A DNA stretch of 47,077 nucleotides, from positions 1 through 47,077 of the IMG/VR virus record IMGVR_UViG_3300020215_000067. One strand, 5' to 3'. This document shows, piece after piece, positions 15,516 to 24,090 of this stretch (positions within the stretch are counted from its first letter, which is position 1; every line of letters begins with the position of its first letter). A program made the position numbers and the translations under genes. Origin of the DNA: a virus. The notes below the pieces were generated by a model. It was given only the letters and a program-made list of their open reading frames with translations, was not told where the DNA came from and ran no database searches.

Positions 15516-16508
15516 ATGCCCTCCTTAACAGAACCAAATCAAATCGGAAAGCGCGAGGACTTGGCGGATATCTATTCCATCGTGGATACGAAGTCCACGC
15601 CATTTACCACCCGCGTAAACAAATCAAGTAAGCTGACCAACTCAAAGTTTGAGTGGTTGGTGGACGAATACGCCGATCCGGTGAACTCCGGAGTCGTGGA
15701 CGGTCAGGACGTTTCCACCTACGAGAACCACGCGGAAAACCGCGCTCGCCTTGGCAATTACGCTCAAGAGTGGCGCAGGACCGCGAAGGTTTCCCGGCGC
15801 TCCGAGGACATTAGCACTGTTGCTGGTGTGAAATCGGAAATCGCCCTCGCCACCCGCAAGAAGCTGGTGGAAATCAAGCGCGACACTGAAAGCACGTTGC
15901 TGGCTGGCAATGACGGCCAAGCCGACACTGGCGCTGCGCCATACCTCACCATCGGCCTTGACCTGTGGATTGACACCACCGGACCCACGGCCCCCGCAAG
16001 CGTTCCTGCCGCGTATCGCCCGGCGTCCGCGCAGATCGAGACCACGGCCACGGCGTCACTGACGGAAACACACGTTCAAAACGTGCTGGCGTCCATCTTC
16101 GACACCACTGGCATGACCGGCGAATACGTGCTGTTTGCTGGCTCAACCCTTCGTCGCGCCTTTACGGACTTCACGCGCACGGGCGTGTTGGCAAACTCCA
16201 ACAAGTACCGAGTGTTCAACTTCGACGGCAAATCAAAGACCGTAACTTCGAGCACGACCGTTTTCGAGGGCGACTACGGCACCGTCGAAATTGTGTCCTC
16301 CAACTTCATTGGTGGCTCTGCTGCGACTTCGGCTCAGCGTGGATCACGCGGCTACCTGCTGGACATGGACAAAATCCATCTTCGGAGCGAGCAGCGCCCC
16401 ACCGTGGAGCGGTTCCCCGACCTGGGCGGTGGCCCCCGCGTGCTGGTGTCATACATCGGCGGTCTGCAAGTCGATAACCCAATCGGCCTTGGCAAGTTCA
16501 AACCATAA
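15516..16508 (+). CDS. Major capsid protein, DUF5309 family (330 aa)
   Basis: The start 'LADIYSIVDTKSTPFTTRVN' and the order of strands match the DUF5309 (SU10-type) major capsid proteins, which have the HK97 fold and form the icosahedral shell. Typical features include the N-terminal arm, 'KSEIALATRKKLVEIKRDTE' spine-like helix, and the C-terminal 'LDMDKIHLR...RPTVERFPDLGG' strands. Length 330 fits the family. It follows the scaffold after 13 bp. Confidence 0.88.
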   Translation: MPSLTEPNQIGKREDLADIYSIVDTKSTPFTTRVNKSSKLTNSKFEWLVDEYADPVNSGVVDGQDVSTYENHAENRARLGNYAQEWRRTAKVSRRSEDISTVAGVKSEIALATRKKLVEIKRDTESTLLAGNDGQADTGAAPYLTIGLDLWIDTTGPTAPASVPAAYRPASAQIETTATASLTETHVQNVLASIFDTTGMTGEYVLFAGSTLRRAFTDFTRTGVLANSNKYRVFNFDGKSKTVTSSTTVFEGDYGTVEIVSSNFIGGSAATSAQRGSRGYLLDMDKIHLRSEQRPTVERFPDLGGGPRVLVSYIGGLQVDNPIGLGKFKP

Positions 16509-16529
16509 CCCCGAAAGGAATTAGCGACT

Positions 16530-17015
16530 ATGCAAATCATACCACTAACGACTGAGGAAAAAGCCGCATCAGGCTTTACTCATAAAATCGTCATCACCTA
16601 CTCCGACCTGCTCACCGAAACATCGGGCGCAGCGGTGGAGATATTCCCGAAACTCACGGCGTCCAGCCCGACGATTCCGATTGGTTCCCGCGTTCGCGCT
16701 TGCGCGTTGCGCGTTGTAACCATTGGTGTTGCGCCGTCCATGACGGACTTGGTTGTGACCATTGGCGATGATGGTTCTGCGAATCGGTTCCTAACTTCCA
16801 GCGAAGTTGGTGGAACAACCACGCCAGTTGCGGCGGGCATCTGGTACGAAACCTTCGCTGCTGCGCCGCACATTTACACCGCAGCCAACACGATTGATGC
16901 GGTATTCACTGCTACCGGCGCGGCCCTGTCCGCGCTGACGGCTGGTGAGTGGCATGTGTTTCTGGCGGTCACTGACATGGTGGCGCTCGATACCGGAACG
17001 CAATCCTCGTTCTAA
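16530..17015 (+). CDS. Head-associated beta-rich protein (161 aa)
   Basis: Placed directly after the capsid gene, all-beta in appearance, Ala/Thr-rich, no charged clusters (SRVRACALRVVTIGVAPSMT and similar strands). The position and composition suggest a head decoration or completion protein, but no family is recognised. Starts at ATG 16530 after a GAAAGGAAT-type ribosome site. Confidence 0.6.
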   Translation: MQIIPLTTEEKAASGFTHKIVITYSDLLTETSGAAVEIFPKLTASSPTIPIGSRVRACALRVVTIGVAPSMTDLVVTIGDDGSANRFLTSSEVGGTTTPVAAGIWYETFAAAPHIYTAANTIDAVFTATGAALSALTAGEWHVFLAVTDMVALDTGTQSSF

Positions 17016-17018
17016 AAA

Positions 17019-17402
17019 ATGACTGGACGTAACGGCGGGATCGCAAACGAGCCTTGGCTAATTGATGCGTTAGATAAGTTCTTCCGCAATCAGCACATAG
17101 CCGAATGCGTTCTCGCTGAAACGCGCCAGCGCAAGGAACACGCCCCTTCGTTGTGCCAAGACCGGCGAGCAATCAATGGTCTTGGCGCTCCTACCATGGA
17201 GATTGACGAAACAATCCTTGCCCATTGGCGGGCGCGACTAGGGCACAACCCACTGAAAGATTCGGGGTGGGTGAAGTACATGCAGAAGCATTTTCCTGAA
17301 GTGCGCGTTAAATCGAAAGGCACCAAGGAAATCATGGTGGGTTACGGCTCCTTGTCCAGTGGCGCACGGTCCAAGCGATTCACCAAGTCCTACGGCGCAT
17401 GA
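17019..17402 (+). CDS. Hypothetical protein in head-tail region (127 aa)
   Basis: Helical N-terminal half (WLIDALDKFFRNQHIAECVL) and a mixed C-terminal half with 'HWRARLGHNPLKDSGWVKYM'. Its stop overlaps the next start by ATGA. It probably takes part in head completion by position only. Confidence 0.55.
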   Translation: MTGRNGGIANEPWLIDALDKFFRNQHIAECVLAETRQRKEHAPSLCQDRRAINGLGAPTMEIDETILAHWRARLGHNPLKDSGWVKYMQKHFPEVRVKSKGTKEIMVGYGSLSSGARSKRFTKSYGA

Positions 17403-18664
17403 ACGCAGTCCCGTATTACGAAATCCTGCGCAACGTTGCGGACCTTTGCGGCCTCGACCGGGACAACATCCACACGGATGAGGCGCAGATTATTCAGGCG
17501 GCAATCTCGCGCAGGCTCGCAACCATCTGGGAACACCAGCTTTGGCCTGAGCTTATCTATTGCGAGAAACGCGCTTACCGCGCTGATTATTCCGCTTCTG
17601 AGACTTTGGCAGCGGCAACCACGTCCGCTGTTACCGAACGATTTTTTCCGCAGACCGGCAAGTGCTACCAGGCATTGCGAGCGATGCCGTTGACCGCGAG
17701 CACGATCACGCGCAGTGGCACTACCGCCACAGTGACTACCAGCGCAGATCATCTGTTGAGCACTGGCGACCAGATTACGGTGAGCGGGGCTAACCAGTCG
17801 GGCTACAATATCACGGCAACAGTGACCGTGACTGGGGCAACCACGTTCACCTACACCCTTGAATCAGACCCCGGCGCGAATGCGACCGGCACGCTGAAAG
17901 TCGGTGTCAACCCGGCCAACGCCGAGGACGAAACGCAGGAGCGTTATTGGGCGGTCTGCGAGGAAAGTTACGGCGCTTCCACGTATTCGCGCTCCACGGC
18001 CTATGTGGTTGGCGATCAGGTTTATTATCCGCCCACGGATCGGGAGTACCAGTGCATCACCGCTGCTGCTGCCGGGTTCCTGCCGACCAACACGACTTAC
18101 TTTGCGCCACTGACGGATTTCGACAGGTATGTTGCGCTCGAACAGACCGGCGAAACGAAGATTGGCGATGTAGTCGGGGTGTACGACAAGTCTCCCATCG
18201 TGTGGCGCAACGCCAAAGAATTAGACTACGTGCTGACCCCGGACGGTATTCAAGTCACCAGTGACTCGGATACTGTGTGGGTGGAGTTCAAAGCCAAGGC
18301 TCCTGCGCTTGTTGGGGATACGTTCAGCACTTCGGCCACCTACACCGCTAATCTGGATCAGGTTTATTACCGGAGCAGCAGCACACCTTCCAGCTATCCG
18401 GGGAACTTTTACGATTGCATTGTGACCACGACCGCAGGGCAAAGCCCGGAAACGACTGCGGCGTCGTGGCGCTTGATTGAAATACCGCGCTTATTCCAGC
18501 GATACATCGAACAGGGGGCATACGCCGATTATTTGGTGTCTGAGGGCATGTCGGAAAAGCGCATGGTAGAGGACGCCAAGGCGGAAAAAATCCTGAGCGA
18601 ATTAGCGTTCAGGGTTGGGGCAACACAAAACCAGATAAGGAGAAGCGTTGTTTTGACGCGATAG
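17399..18664 (+). CDS. Head-tail adaptor with inserted Ig-like and sugar-binding-like modules (421 aa)
   Basis: Residues 1-45 (YYEILRNVADLCGLDRDNIH, then a helical 'IIQAAISRRLATIWE') and the last 60 residues (FQRYIEQGAYADYLVSEGMS and following) look like a helical adaptor. Between them are inserted modules: a beta domain at about 98-166 ('TRSGTTATVTT ... TTFTYTL'), which recurs twice in the protein at 21412, and two CBM5/12-like pieces ('AYVVGDQVYY' + 'YQCITAAAAG' and 'DQVYYRSSS' + 'YDCIVTTTAG'). A decorated connector is the best reading. Confidence 0.65.
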   Translation: MNAVPYYEILRNVADLCGLDRDNIHTDEAQIIQAAISRRLATIWEHQLWPELIYCEKRAYRADYSASETLAAATTSAVTERFFPQTGKCYQALRAMPLTASTITRSGTTATVTTSADHLLSTGDQITVSGANQSGYNITATVTVTGATTFTYTLESDPGANATGTLKVGVNPANAEDETQERYWAVCEESYGASTYSRSTAYVVGDQVYYPPTDREYQCITAAAAGFLPTNTTYFAPLTDFDRYVALEQTGETKIGDVVGVYDKSPIVWRNAKELDYVLTPDGIQVTSDSDTVWVEFKAKAPALVGDTFSTSATYTANLDQVYYRSSSTPSSYPGNFYDCIVTTTAGQSPETTAASWRLIEIPRLFQRYIEQGAYADYLVSEGMSEKRMVEDAKAEKILSELAFRVGATQNQIRRSVVLTR

Positions 18665-18669
18665 AAACT

Positions 18670-19020
18670 ATGGGTGGAACAGTAAGAATTCAAGGAGCAG
18701 ACAGCGCAGCTAACAGCGGTGCGCTGGCAAAGAGCCTCGTAGTTTCCGCCGTGCCGGGCCGCTTGTTCTCGGTGTCGGTGTGGAACAACTCGGTTTCAGA
18801 CGTTTACATCCAACTGCACGATGCGGCTTCGCTCCCCAGTAATGGCGCGGTGCCAAAGCTGGTGTTCAAGTGCTCTGCCGATTCAGAGAAGGCGCGAGAC
18901 TATGTGGATGGCCGCATCTTCGCCACCGGGATCGTTGTGGCCGTTTCCACGACCTCAGCCACACTGACAATCACCACCACCAACGATTGCATCATCGACG
19001 CCACCTACCGCGTAAAATGA
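18670..19020 (+). CDS. Beta-rich virion-associated protein (116 aa)
   Basis: Strand-rich, with 'LFSVSVWNNSVSDVYIQLHD' and 'VVAVSTTSATLTITTTNDC'. It resembles small virion proteins that coat tails or heads. Its stop overlaps the start of the beta-helix gene. No family named. Confidence 0.6.
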   Translation: MGGTVRIQGADSAANSGALAKSLVVSAVPGRLFSVSVWNNSVSDVYIQLHDAASLPSNGAVPKLVFKCSADSEKARDYVDGRIFATGIVVAVSTTSATLTITTTNDCIIDATYRVK

Positions 19021-20366
19021 AGAAGCTGATTTCAATTCTTTGTCTTGTTGCTGTTTCCGCATTCGCGCAGTTCTCGGGTGGTCCTGCGCCACTGAACAAT
19101 GTGCGGCTGGTGAGCACTGTTGGGCAATTCACGAACACTGTGATTGCGCTGAATGCTGCGTCCATTGACGGCGTGAAACGCACGATCCAGTTGGCTCCCG
19201 GCACTTACCCGCTCGGCCAAAGCACCTACCGCCTCCATGTCTCCAACAACATCTGCATTCGCGGTTCAGGGATGGCGCAGACCACCATTACCGGCTCGGG
19301 GTCGCCTGACAATCCGATGGTTTGGTTGTTTGATAATTGCGAGATTTACGACCTTCAGCTTTACGCAACAAACAAGAGCGCGAATCCGCAACTTGGCTAT
19401 AAGGCGGCGTCCGGGCGAGCATCGAGCACCAATGTTACCGTGGGTCGCGTGTGGTTAAAGGGTGACGATGACAACCTTTGGGTTTCAACGGTTAATGGTG
19501 CTTACTCGTCCGTCCTTACTGAATTTCAGGCGGCAGACTGGACGCTTTTCGATTGCCTGTTCGATAACCATTTCGATTCGGTTTACATCGAGGCAAATAA
19601 CTCGGTGGATGCAGACCTTGATGGCGATGGATTCAATGATGAAGCCCCGGCTGTGGTCCGCATCTACAGTAGCCGATTGGTTTCTGCCGGGCCATCTACG
19701 GACGCCACCAGTCGGGCGCGAGGGGATGTAACGAACATTCGGATTCTGGGGATGCATGCCCGGTGCGAGGTTTACGGCTCATACCTGCATTCATCTGGCG
19801 GCACAAACACAACTACGGCTGCATTTATCAGCCAAGCTGCTGGGCTTTATCCGATACGTGAGTCGTATAAAGGCGGGCTGTACCTGAACAACTGTCAGGT
19901 GGACATTGTTGGCACCAACCTTTCCAGTGGTGGCGTTGGGGCTTGTCTGGTGCAGAACACGAATGGGTGGGTTTTCATTAATGCGGTAAATTCCACTTCC
20001 AACAACATTGTGGGGAACGGAACGAATTTCTACTCGGCTGACCTGAATCGTGGGTTTGCGGACAGTGTGAGCCTTACTGCGGACAATCAGGCGGTGAATC
20101 CCAAGCTCTCGCGCTACATTAAGCTGAGCAGCGATAACGTGACTGCGGCGAACCGCACGTTCACCATTGTTACGGGATACCTGAAGCCCGGCGACGTGAT
20201 TCTGCTGGAATGGACCGGGACGAATGCCGGGGAGTTGGTGGATGACGCAGCCATGAGCAGCGGCAATGCGCGGCTTGCCAGCACTTGGACCCCGACGCAA
20301 TACGATACGATCACTCTGGAATTTAACGGGACTGACCTTGTGGAACGCGGGAGAAGCACAAACTGA
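19017..20366 (+). CDS. Secreted right-handed beta-helix protein, tailspike-like (449 aa)
   Basis: ATG 19017 overlaps the previous stop, and the first 18 residues (MKKLISILCLVAVSAFAQ) form a textbook Sec signal peptide with an AxA-type cleavage site. After it, 'RTIQLAPGTYPLGQ', 'ICIRGSGMAQTTITGSG' and repeated short strands are the pectate-lyase-type beta-helix pattern used in tailspikes and polysaccharide enzymes. A 'DADLDGDGFNDE' segment resembles a calcium-binding loop. A signal peptide on a protein in the tail block is unusual; it may be exported from the lysogen rather than packaged. Confidence 0.75.
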   Translation: MKKLISILCLVAVSAFAQFSGGPAPLNNVRLVSTVGQFTNTVIALNAASIDGVKRTIQLAPGTYPLGQSTYRLHVSNNICIRGSGMAQTTITGSGSPDNPMVWLFDNCEIYDLQLYATNKSANPQLGYKAASGRASSTNVTVGRVWLKGDDDNLWVSTVNGAYSSVLTEFQAADWTLFDCLFDNHFDSVYIEANNSVDADLDGDGFNDEAPAVVRIYSSRLVSAGPSTDATSRARGDVTNIRILGMHARCEVYGSYLHSSGGTNTTTAAFISQAAGLYPIRESYKGGLYLNNCQVDIVGTNLSSGGVGACLVQNTNGWVFINAVNSTSNNIVGNGTNFYSADLNRGFADSVSLTADNQAVNPKLSRYIKLSSDNVTAANRTFTIVTGYLKPGDVILLEWTGTNAGELVDDAAMSSGNARLASTWTPTQYDTITLEFNGTDLVERGRSTN

Positions 20367-20671
20367 TGTCCCGCATCCTTCCATGGCTTTTTGTTCCGCT
20401 GGCGATGGCGGTTTGTTTCTTTGCCATCGTATGCCTGTCGTTCGGCGTGGACCTAAGCATTGAGCGCGATGGGGACAGGGCGATTGTGACGGCGACAAAC
20501 TTTTACTCGCACTGCCTTCGGTTTGAGTCGAACAGCAACCTCACTGATGACTGGCAGCATTACGCTACGATAACCACCGCGAGAGCGATGCGCCGATGTT
20601 TCGTATTTGTGCCGGTAGATGAACCACAACGGGTGTTTTGGCGAGCGCGGGAGTGCGCCGCAAGTGAATGA
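20366..20671 (+). CDS. Membrane-anchored protein with verrucomicrobial-type domain (101 aa)
   Basis: Residues 1-27 (ILPWLFVPLAMAVCFFAIVC) are a hydrophobic anchor or signal. The rest ('IERDGDRAIVTATN', 'LRFESNSNLTDDW', 'QRVFWRAR') follows the 'vesStNLt.W ... rFfRar' pattern that I associate with secreted proteins of Verrucomicrobiota. It starts 1 base before the end of the upstream stop. It suggests gene exchange with the host and gives the main host clue. Confidence 0.6.
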   Translation: MSRILPWLFVPLAMAVCFFAIVCLSFGVDLSIERDGDRAIVTATNFYSHCLRFESNSNLTDDWQHYATITTARAMRRCFVFVPVDEPQRVFWRARECAASE

Positions 20672-20850
20672 TGAACGAACCCAACCAAGTAACTGGTGGC
20701 ATTGTAACCGTCCTTGGTTTTGTTGGCGCGGTAACGTTGCATGAAGTGAGCATCGCGGTGGCAATTTTGTCCGGGTTGGTTTCCATCGTCGTTGGTGTGC
20801 TGACGATTCGTGTTTTGCTCCGCAAACTCAAACAGAAAGGCAATGAATGA
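20668..20850 (+). CDS. Holin-like small membrane protein (60 aa)
   Basis: One or two hydrophobic stretches (IVTVLGFVGAVTLHEVSIAV and AILSGLVSIVVGVLTIRVLL) followed by a basic tail (RKLKQKGNE). Size, charge and position before a second membrane gene and spanin-like frames match a holin or antiholin. ATG 20668 overlaps the previous stop; a second Met follows directly. Confidence 0.6.
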   Translation: MMNEPNQVTGGIVTVLGFVGAVTLHEVSIAVAILSGLVSIVVGVLTIRVLLRKLKQKGNE

Positions 20851-21032
20851 AATCATGGAAAACGACATTGGCGGGCGCGATTGCCGCGCTGGGCGCATTT
20901 CTCGCTGAAGCCAACGGCATCCCTGAATGGCTTCAGTTTGTTGGCAAGCTGCTGGCGTACATTGGCACGGCAGGCATCGGCCTGTTTGCCCGCGACAACA
21001 ACGTGAGTTCTGAAGTCGCAGGCGCGAAGTGA
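20847..21032 (+). CDS. Holin-like small membrane protein (61 aa)
   Basis: It starts MKSWKTTLAGAIAALGAFLA and has a second hydrophobic segment (FVGKLLAYIGTAGIGLFA) ending 'RDNNVSSEVAGAK'. This 'K.WKTT.aG...a...G ... GlfArDn.vSSE' pattern is common in small phage membrane proteins found in lysis cassettes. It likely acts in the inner membrane at lysis. Its stop overlaps the GTG start of the next gene. Confidence 0.65.
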   Translation: MKSWKTTLAGAIAALGAFLAEANGIPEWLQFVGKLLAYIGTAGIGLFARDNNVSSEVAGAK

Positions 21033-21298
21033 TTGGCTGGCTCAAGCCGTTATTCCTGTTCCTGCTTGAAATTGCCCGACTCATCCCGCAAGTGCGAGCG
21101 TGGGGCAAGGAGTCTGCGGCGGCTGGCGGTCTGGACGTTAAGCGCCAGCGCAATCGTGATGCTGTTTACGGCGTGCCGGGGTCCAGCGATGGACAACGGA
21201 GCGCGGCTGATAGCGCATCCACAATTTCAGGCAGCGCGAACGGCAGCGCCGGAATGGACGCTGGACGCGCTGGACACGATAGCGGGACTGGAAGCTGA
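21029..21298 (+). CDS. Inner-membrane spanin-like frame (89 aa)
   Basis: GTG 21029 overlaps the holin stop. The N-terminus (MIGWLKPLFLFLLEIARLIP) could anchor in the membrane. The C-terminal half is Gly/Ser/Ala-rich, probably because it is read in a second frame over the lipoprotein frame at 21033-21314. The arrangement recalls Rz/Rz1 nested lysis genes, but a long periplasmic coiled coil is missing. Confidence 0.4.
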   Translation: MIGWLKPLFLFLLEIARLIPQVRAWGKESAAAGGLDVKRQRNRDAVYGVPGSSDGQRSAADSASTISGSANGSAGMDAGRAGHDSGTGS

Positions 21299-21314
21299 AC
21301 TGGAAAGCAAATGA
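21033..21314 (+). CDS. Lipoprotein-like, outer-membrane spanin-like frame (up to 93 aa)
   Basis: The later part has a lipoprotein signal ('LAVWTLSASAIVMLFTACRG', with the LFTAC lipobox) followed by about 45 residues ending in a helix (WTLDALDTIAGLEAELESK). The real start is uncertain: TTG 21033 or a non-ATG codon after the AAGGAG at about 21108. Its stop overlaps the next ATG (ATGA), which supports the frame. It is read inside the gene 21029-21298. Confidence 0.5.
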   Translation: MAGSSRYSCSCLKLPDSSRKCERGARSLRRLAVWTLSASAIVMLFTACRGPAMDNGARLIAHPQFQAARTAAPEWTLDALDTIAGLEAELESK

Positions 21315-21427
21315 AAGAGTGGATGGATTACGTGGTTCCCGTCCCCAATAGTTACCACACACATGAAGCGCGGGATTTACCCAGCGCAACCCATCCAGGG
21401 CGAACCCTAGAATGCGGCACCGAATAA
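21311..21427 (+). CDS. Tiny protein (38 aa) between lysis and tail genes
   Basis: ATG 21311 overlaps the previous stop, and its end overlaps the start of the large tail protein by 16 bp. It contains several His and Pro residues. The function is unknown; only the coupling supports it. Confidence 0.4.
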   Translation: MKEWMDYVVPVPNSYHTHEARDLPSATHPGRTLECGTE

Positions 21428-24090
21428 CGCAAGCCTTAGATACGCCAGCGAGTTTCGTTGGCGATAGTGGCTTCATTGGTGTGAATGCCCGCCTTGAGCC
21501 GCACGCTTTGCCACCCGGATACGTATCGGACGCGGTGAACTGTCGCTTCCGCAATGGCGTTGTCGAGACCCGCAAGGGTTACGTTAAGCTGCCGTGGCTG
21601 AACAAGGCGAACACGACCACAATTACTATTAGCTCTATTACGCGGGCAAGCTCCACAGCTACGGTAACAACTGCCAGCAATCACGGATTGGCGACGAACT
21701 CCATCGCCGTTATCTCAGGAGCAACACAGACGGAATACAACGGGGCATTCATCGCGACGGTTACGGGCGCAACAACGTTTACGTACACAGTCACTGGCAC
21801 GCCAGCTACGCCAGCGACAGGTTCCCCCGTGCTCAAGAAGTTTAACCAGCAACCATGGGGCACAGTGTATGGTGTTGGGCAGTTCAGCGACCCAAACACG
21901 GGTGCAGATTACATGCTCATTGCTGCGGATGGAAACGTGTACGCGAGCATTGATAACCGCGAGCCGTTCAGCATAAACCTGCCTGCCGGGGTGACAATCA
22001 CGACCAACGTAACGTTTGTGCAAGCGTTCGATACAGTGGTGATGTTTCGCGGGGCTGACAGTGCCCCCCTGTCGATGGGTGACATAACTGTTGGATTTGA
22101 GGCGATTTCAGAAACGCCAACCACCATTACGCGAAGCGGCACTACCGCCACAGTCACAACTCCCCAAGATCACGGTTTCAGCAGTGGCGATTCCGTCGCG
22201 ATTTCCGGTTGTGACCAGAGCGAGTATAACGGCAGCAAGACGGTTGCCGTAACCGGCGCACGCGCTTTCACCTATAGCGTAAGCGGTTCGCCTGCCTCGC
22301 CAGCGACAGGCGACATTCGAGTGAACAGTGATGGTACCGAGCCAATCCCAAACGCGGAGCGCGGCCTGTTCCTGAACAACCGGCTAGTCATCCCGAATGA
22401 CGAGGATGAAATTGCCGTCAGCGATTTCAATAGCTACACCAAATATCTGCCGGTTGTTTCCGAGTTGCGGGTGAATACCGGAAGCTCTGATGCACTGGTG
22501 GCGCTGTCCAAGTTCAATGACACGACCGTTATTGCGTTCAAGGGGCACTCGGTTTACGCACTCACCAATTTCTATGCGGACCTTGCCGCGCTGCAACTGG
22601 ATCAAATCACGGACAAGTTCGGCTTGGTGGCTGCGGAGTCGGTAGCGCATTGCGGTTCCGACTTGCTGTTCCTGTCGCAAATGGGCGTGATGAGCCTGCG
22701 GCAAACTGAACAGAACAAGATTCAGGGTGTTTCCATTCCGCTGTCAGACCCGATTCAGCCCTTGATCGACAGGATTAACTGGACCTACGCAAGCAGAGCA
22801 CAAGCCGCCTATTGGGATAACAAATATTACCTGGCAGTTCCGTTGGATGACGCGGAGCTTCTTGGTCCCGAGCGCCTGACCGGAACTCGGTTTCCGCTCA
22901 GTCAGACGATTACCATTCCAGTGACTTCAGGCGCAACCTATCGCTTCACGAAAACAGAGAACGAAACCAGCATCACGAATGGCAGCGACACATACACTCG
23001 TTCTGTGGATTTTGTTGCATCCGGGTCGTCTGTTACGGTTAACGGAGTGGAGGACGTTCAGGCTCAGGGCAGCTTGCAGCAACTTTATGTCGGGGTGAAC
23101 AATGCCATCTTTGTTTACGATTTTCTGAACCGAGCGTGGAGCGGGCATGACGAAGCTGACGGGCTTTCGGTGAAAAAGTTCCACGTCCGTAAGTATCAAG
23201 GCGTGGACCGCCTGTTTGTTGTGCGGGATGATGGTTGGGTAGTGCTTTACGAGGAAGATTTTCAGGATGTGGTCGCCGCGCCCTATGTGGATGTTACGGT
23301 GGCTACCGTGGCCTCAAATGGGGACACCATTCGCGTGAACACGGGGGCGACAATAACGGCTTCCGGCGCTGCAAACGGGGCAACCAACATGCAGGTTGCT
23401 GGAACCCTTGCGGGGCAGGTGGACCGGCTTTGGTCCACTAACGGCTATGGCTACTCACCGAGTAGTGCAAGCGGTGTGTGGGAATCCCCAAACACGCTGC
23501 CGGTACTGGTTGGCACGACCGGGGTTCGGTTCTACGCCACGAATGGCATCCTACCAGTTGTCTCGGTGACTGGATCGTGGGGCACGGTTTCGGAAACCAC
23601 CGTGCAGGAGATTGTGTCCAGCGTAACGACTCGTGGCTACACGCCGGATGGCGGCGAGAGCTTAAGCGATTTTGATTGGCTATCCTTGGATGTGCAGACG
23701 TGGAAGCCGAATTACTCTGTCGAGCTTCTCGCTGATGGGCCGTACGAAACCAAGACGGTGCATTCCGGCATTACGAAAAGCCGCAGTCGCTACACCATTT
23801 TTGGCAGGGCGGACTACGATACGACCAACACCAACCTTGACCACGCCACAGATCATCGGGAGGACTACTCGATTCTGCTTGGAACTGGTTCTAGCCACGC
23901 GGCCAGCTTTAAGCTTGGAACATCATCAGTGGATGTTGGTCGGCATCAGGAAACCCGCGAGCAATTCAAGGTGCGCAAGCGTGGCCGCAGCGCACGCGTG
24001 AAGATTAACTCAACTCAAGGGCGCTTCCGGCTCATGTCAGTGAAGCTTGAGAACAGGAAGGCCCAGTCAAAGGCAGGAGCTAGAACCTAA
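21412..24090 (+). CDS. Large tail/stopper protein with two Ig-like modules (892 aa)
   Basis: The start 'GYVSDAVNCRFRNGVVETRK' is typical of large phage tail proteins that begin with an 'n...n..f.ng..e.r.G' segment and form a beta-propeller-like hub. Modules at about residues 65-140 and 235-305 are copies of the beta domain also in the adaptor (17399). The middle has repeated strands such as 'VVALSKFNDTTVIAFKG'-type blades; the C-terminus ends in strands and a basic tail (KVRKRGRSARVKI). It probably forms the tail hub or nozzle. Confidence 0.65.
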   Translation: MRHRITQALDTPASFVGDSGFIGVNARLEPHALPPGYVSDAVNCRFRNGVVETRKGYVKLPWLNKANTTTITISSITRASSTATVTTASNHGLATNSIAVISGATQTEYNGAFIATVTGATTFTYTVTGTPATPATGSPVLKKFNQQPWGTVYGVGQFSDPNTGADYMLIAADGNVYASIDNREPFSINLPAGVTITTNVTFVQAFDTVVMFRGADSAPLSMGDITVGFEAISETPTTITRSGTTATVTTPQDHGFSSGDSVAISGCDQSEYNGSKTVAVTGARAFTYSVSGSPASPATGDIRVNSDGTEPIPNAERGLFLNNRLVIPNDEDEIAVSDFNSYTKYLPVVSELRVNTGSSDALVALSKFNDTTVIAFKGHSVYALTNFYADLAALQLDQITDKFGLVAAESVAHCGSDLLFLSQMGVMSLRQTEQNKIQGVSIPLSDPIQPLIDRINWTYASRAQAAYWDNKYYLAVPLDDAELLGPERLTGTRFPLSQTITIPVTSGATYRFTKTENETSITNGSDTYTRSVDFVASGSSVTVNGVEDVQAQGSLQQLYVGVNNAIFVYDFLNRAWSGHDEADGLSVKKFHVRKYQGVDRLFVVRDDGWVVLYEEDFQDVVAAPYVDVTVATVASNGDTIRVNTGATITASGAANGATNMQVAGTLAGQVDRLWSTNGYGYSPSSASGVWESPNTLPVLVGTTGVRFYATNGILPVVSVTGSWGTVSETTVQEIVSSVTTRGYTPDGGESLSDFDWLSLDVQTWKPNYSVELLADGPYETKTVHSGITKSRSRYTIFGRADYDTTNTNLDHATDHREDYSILLGTGSSHAASFKLGTSSVDVGRHQETREQFKVRKRGRSARVKINSTQGRFRLMSVKLENRKAQSKAGART

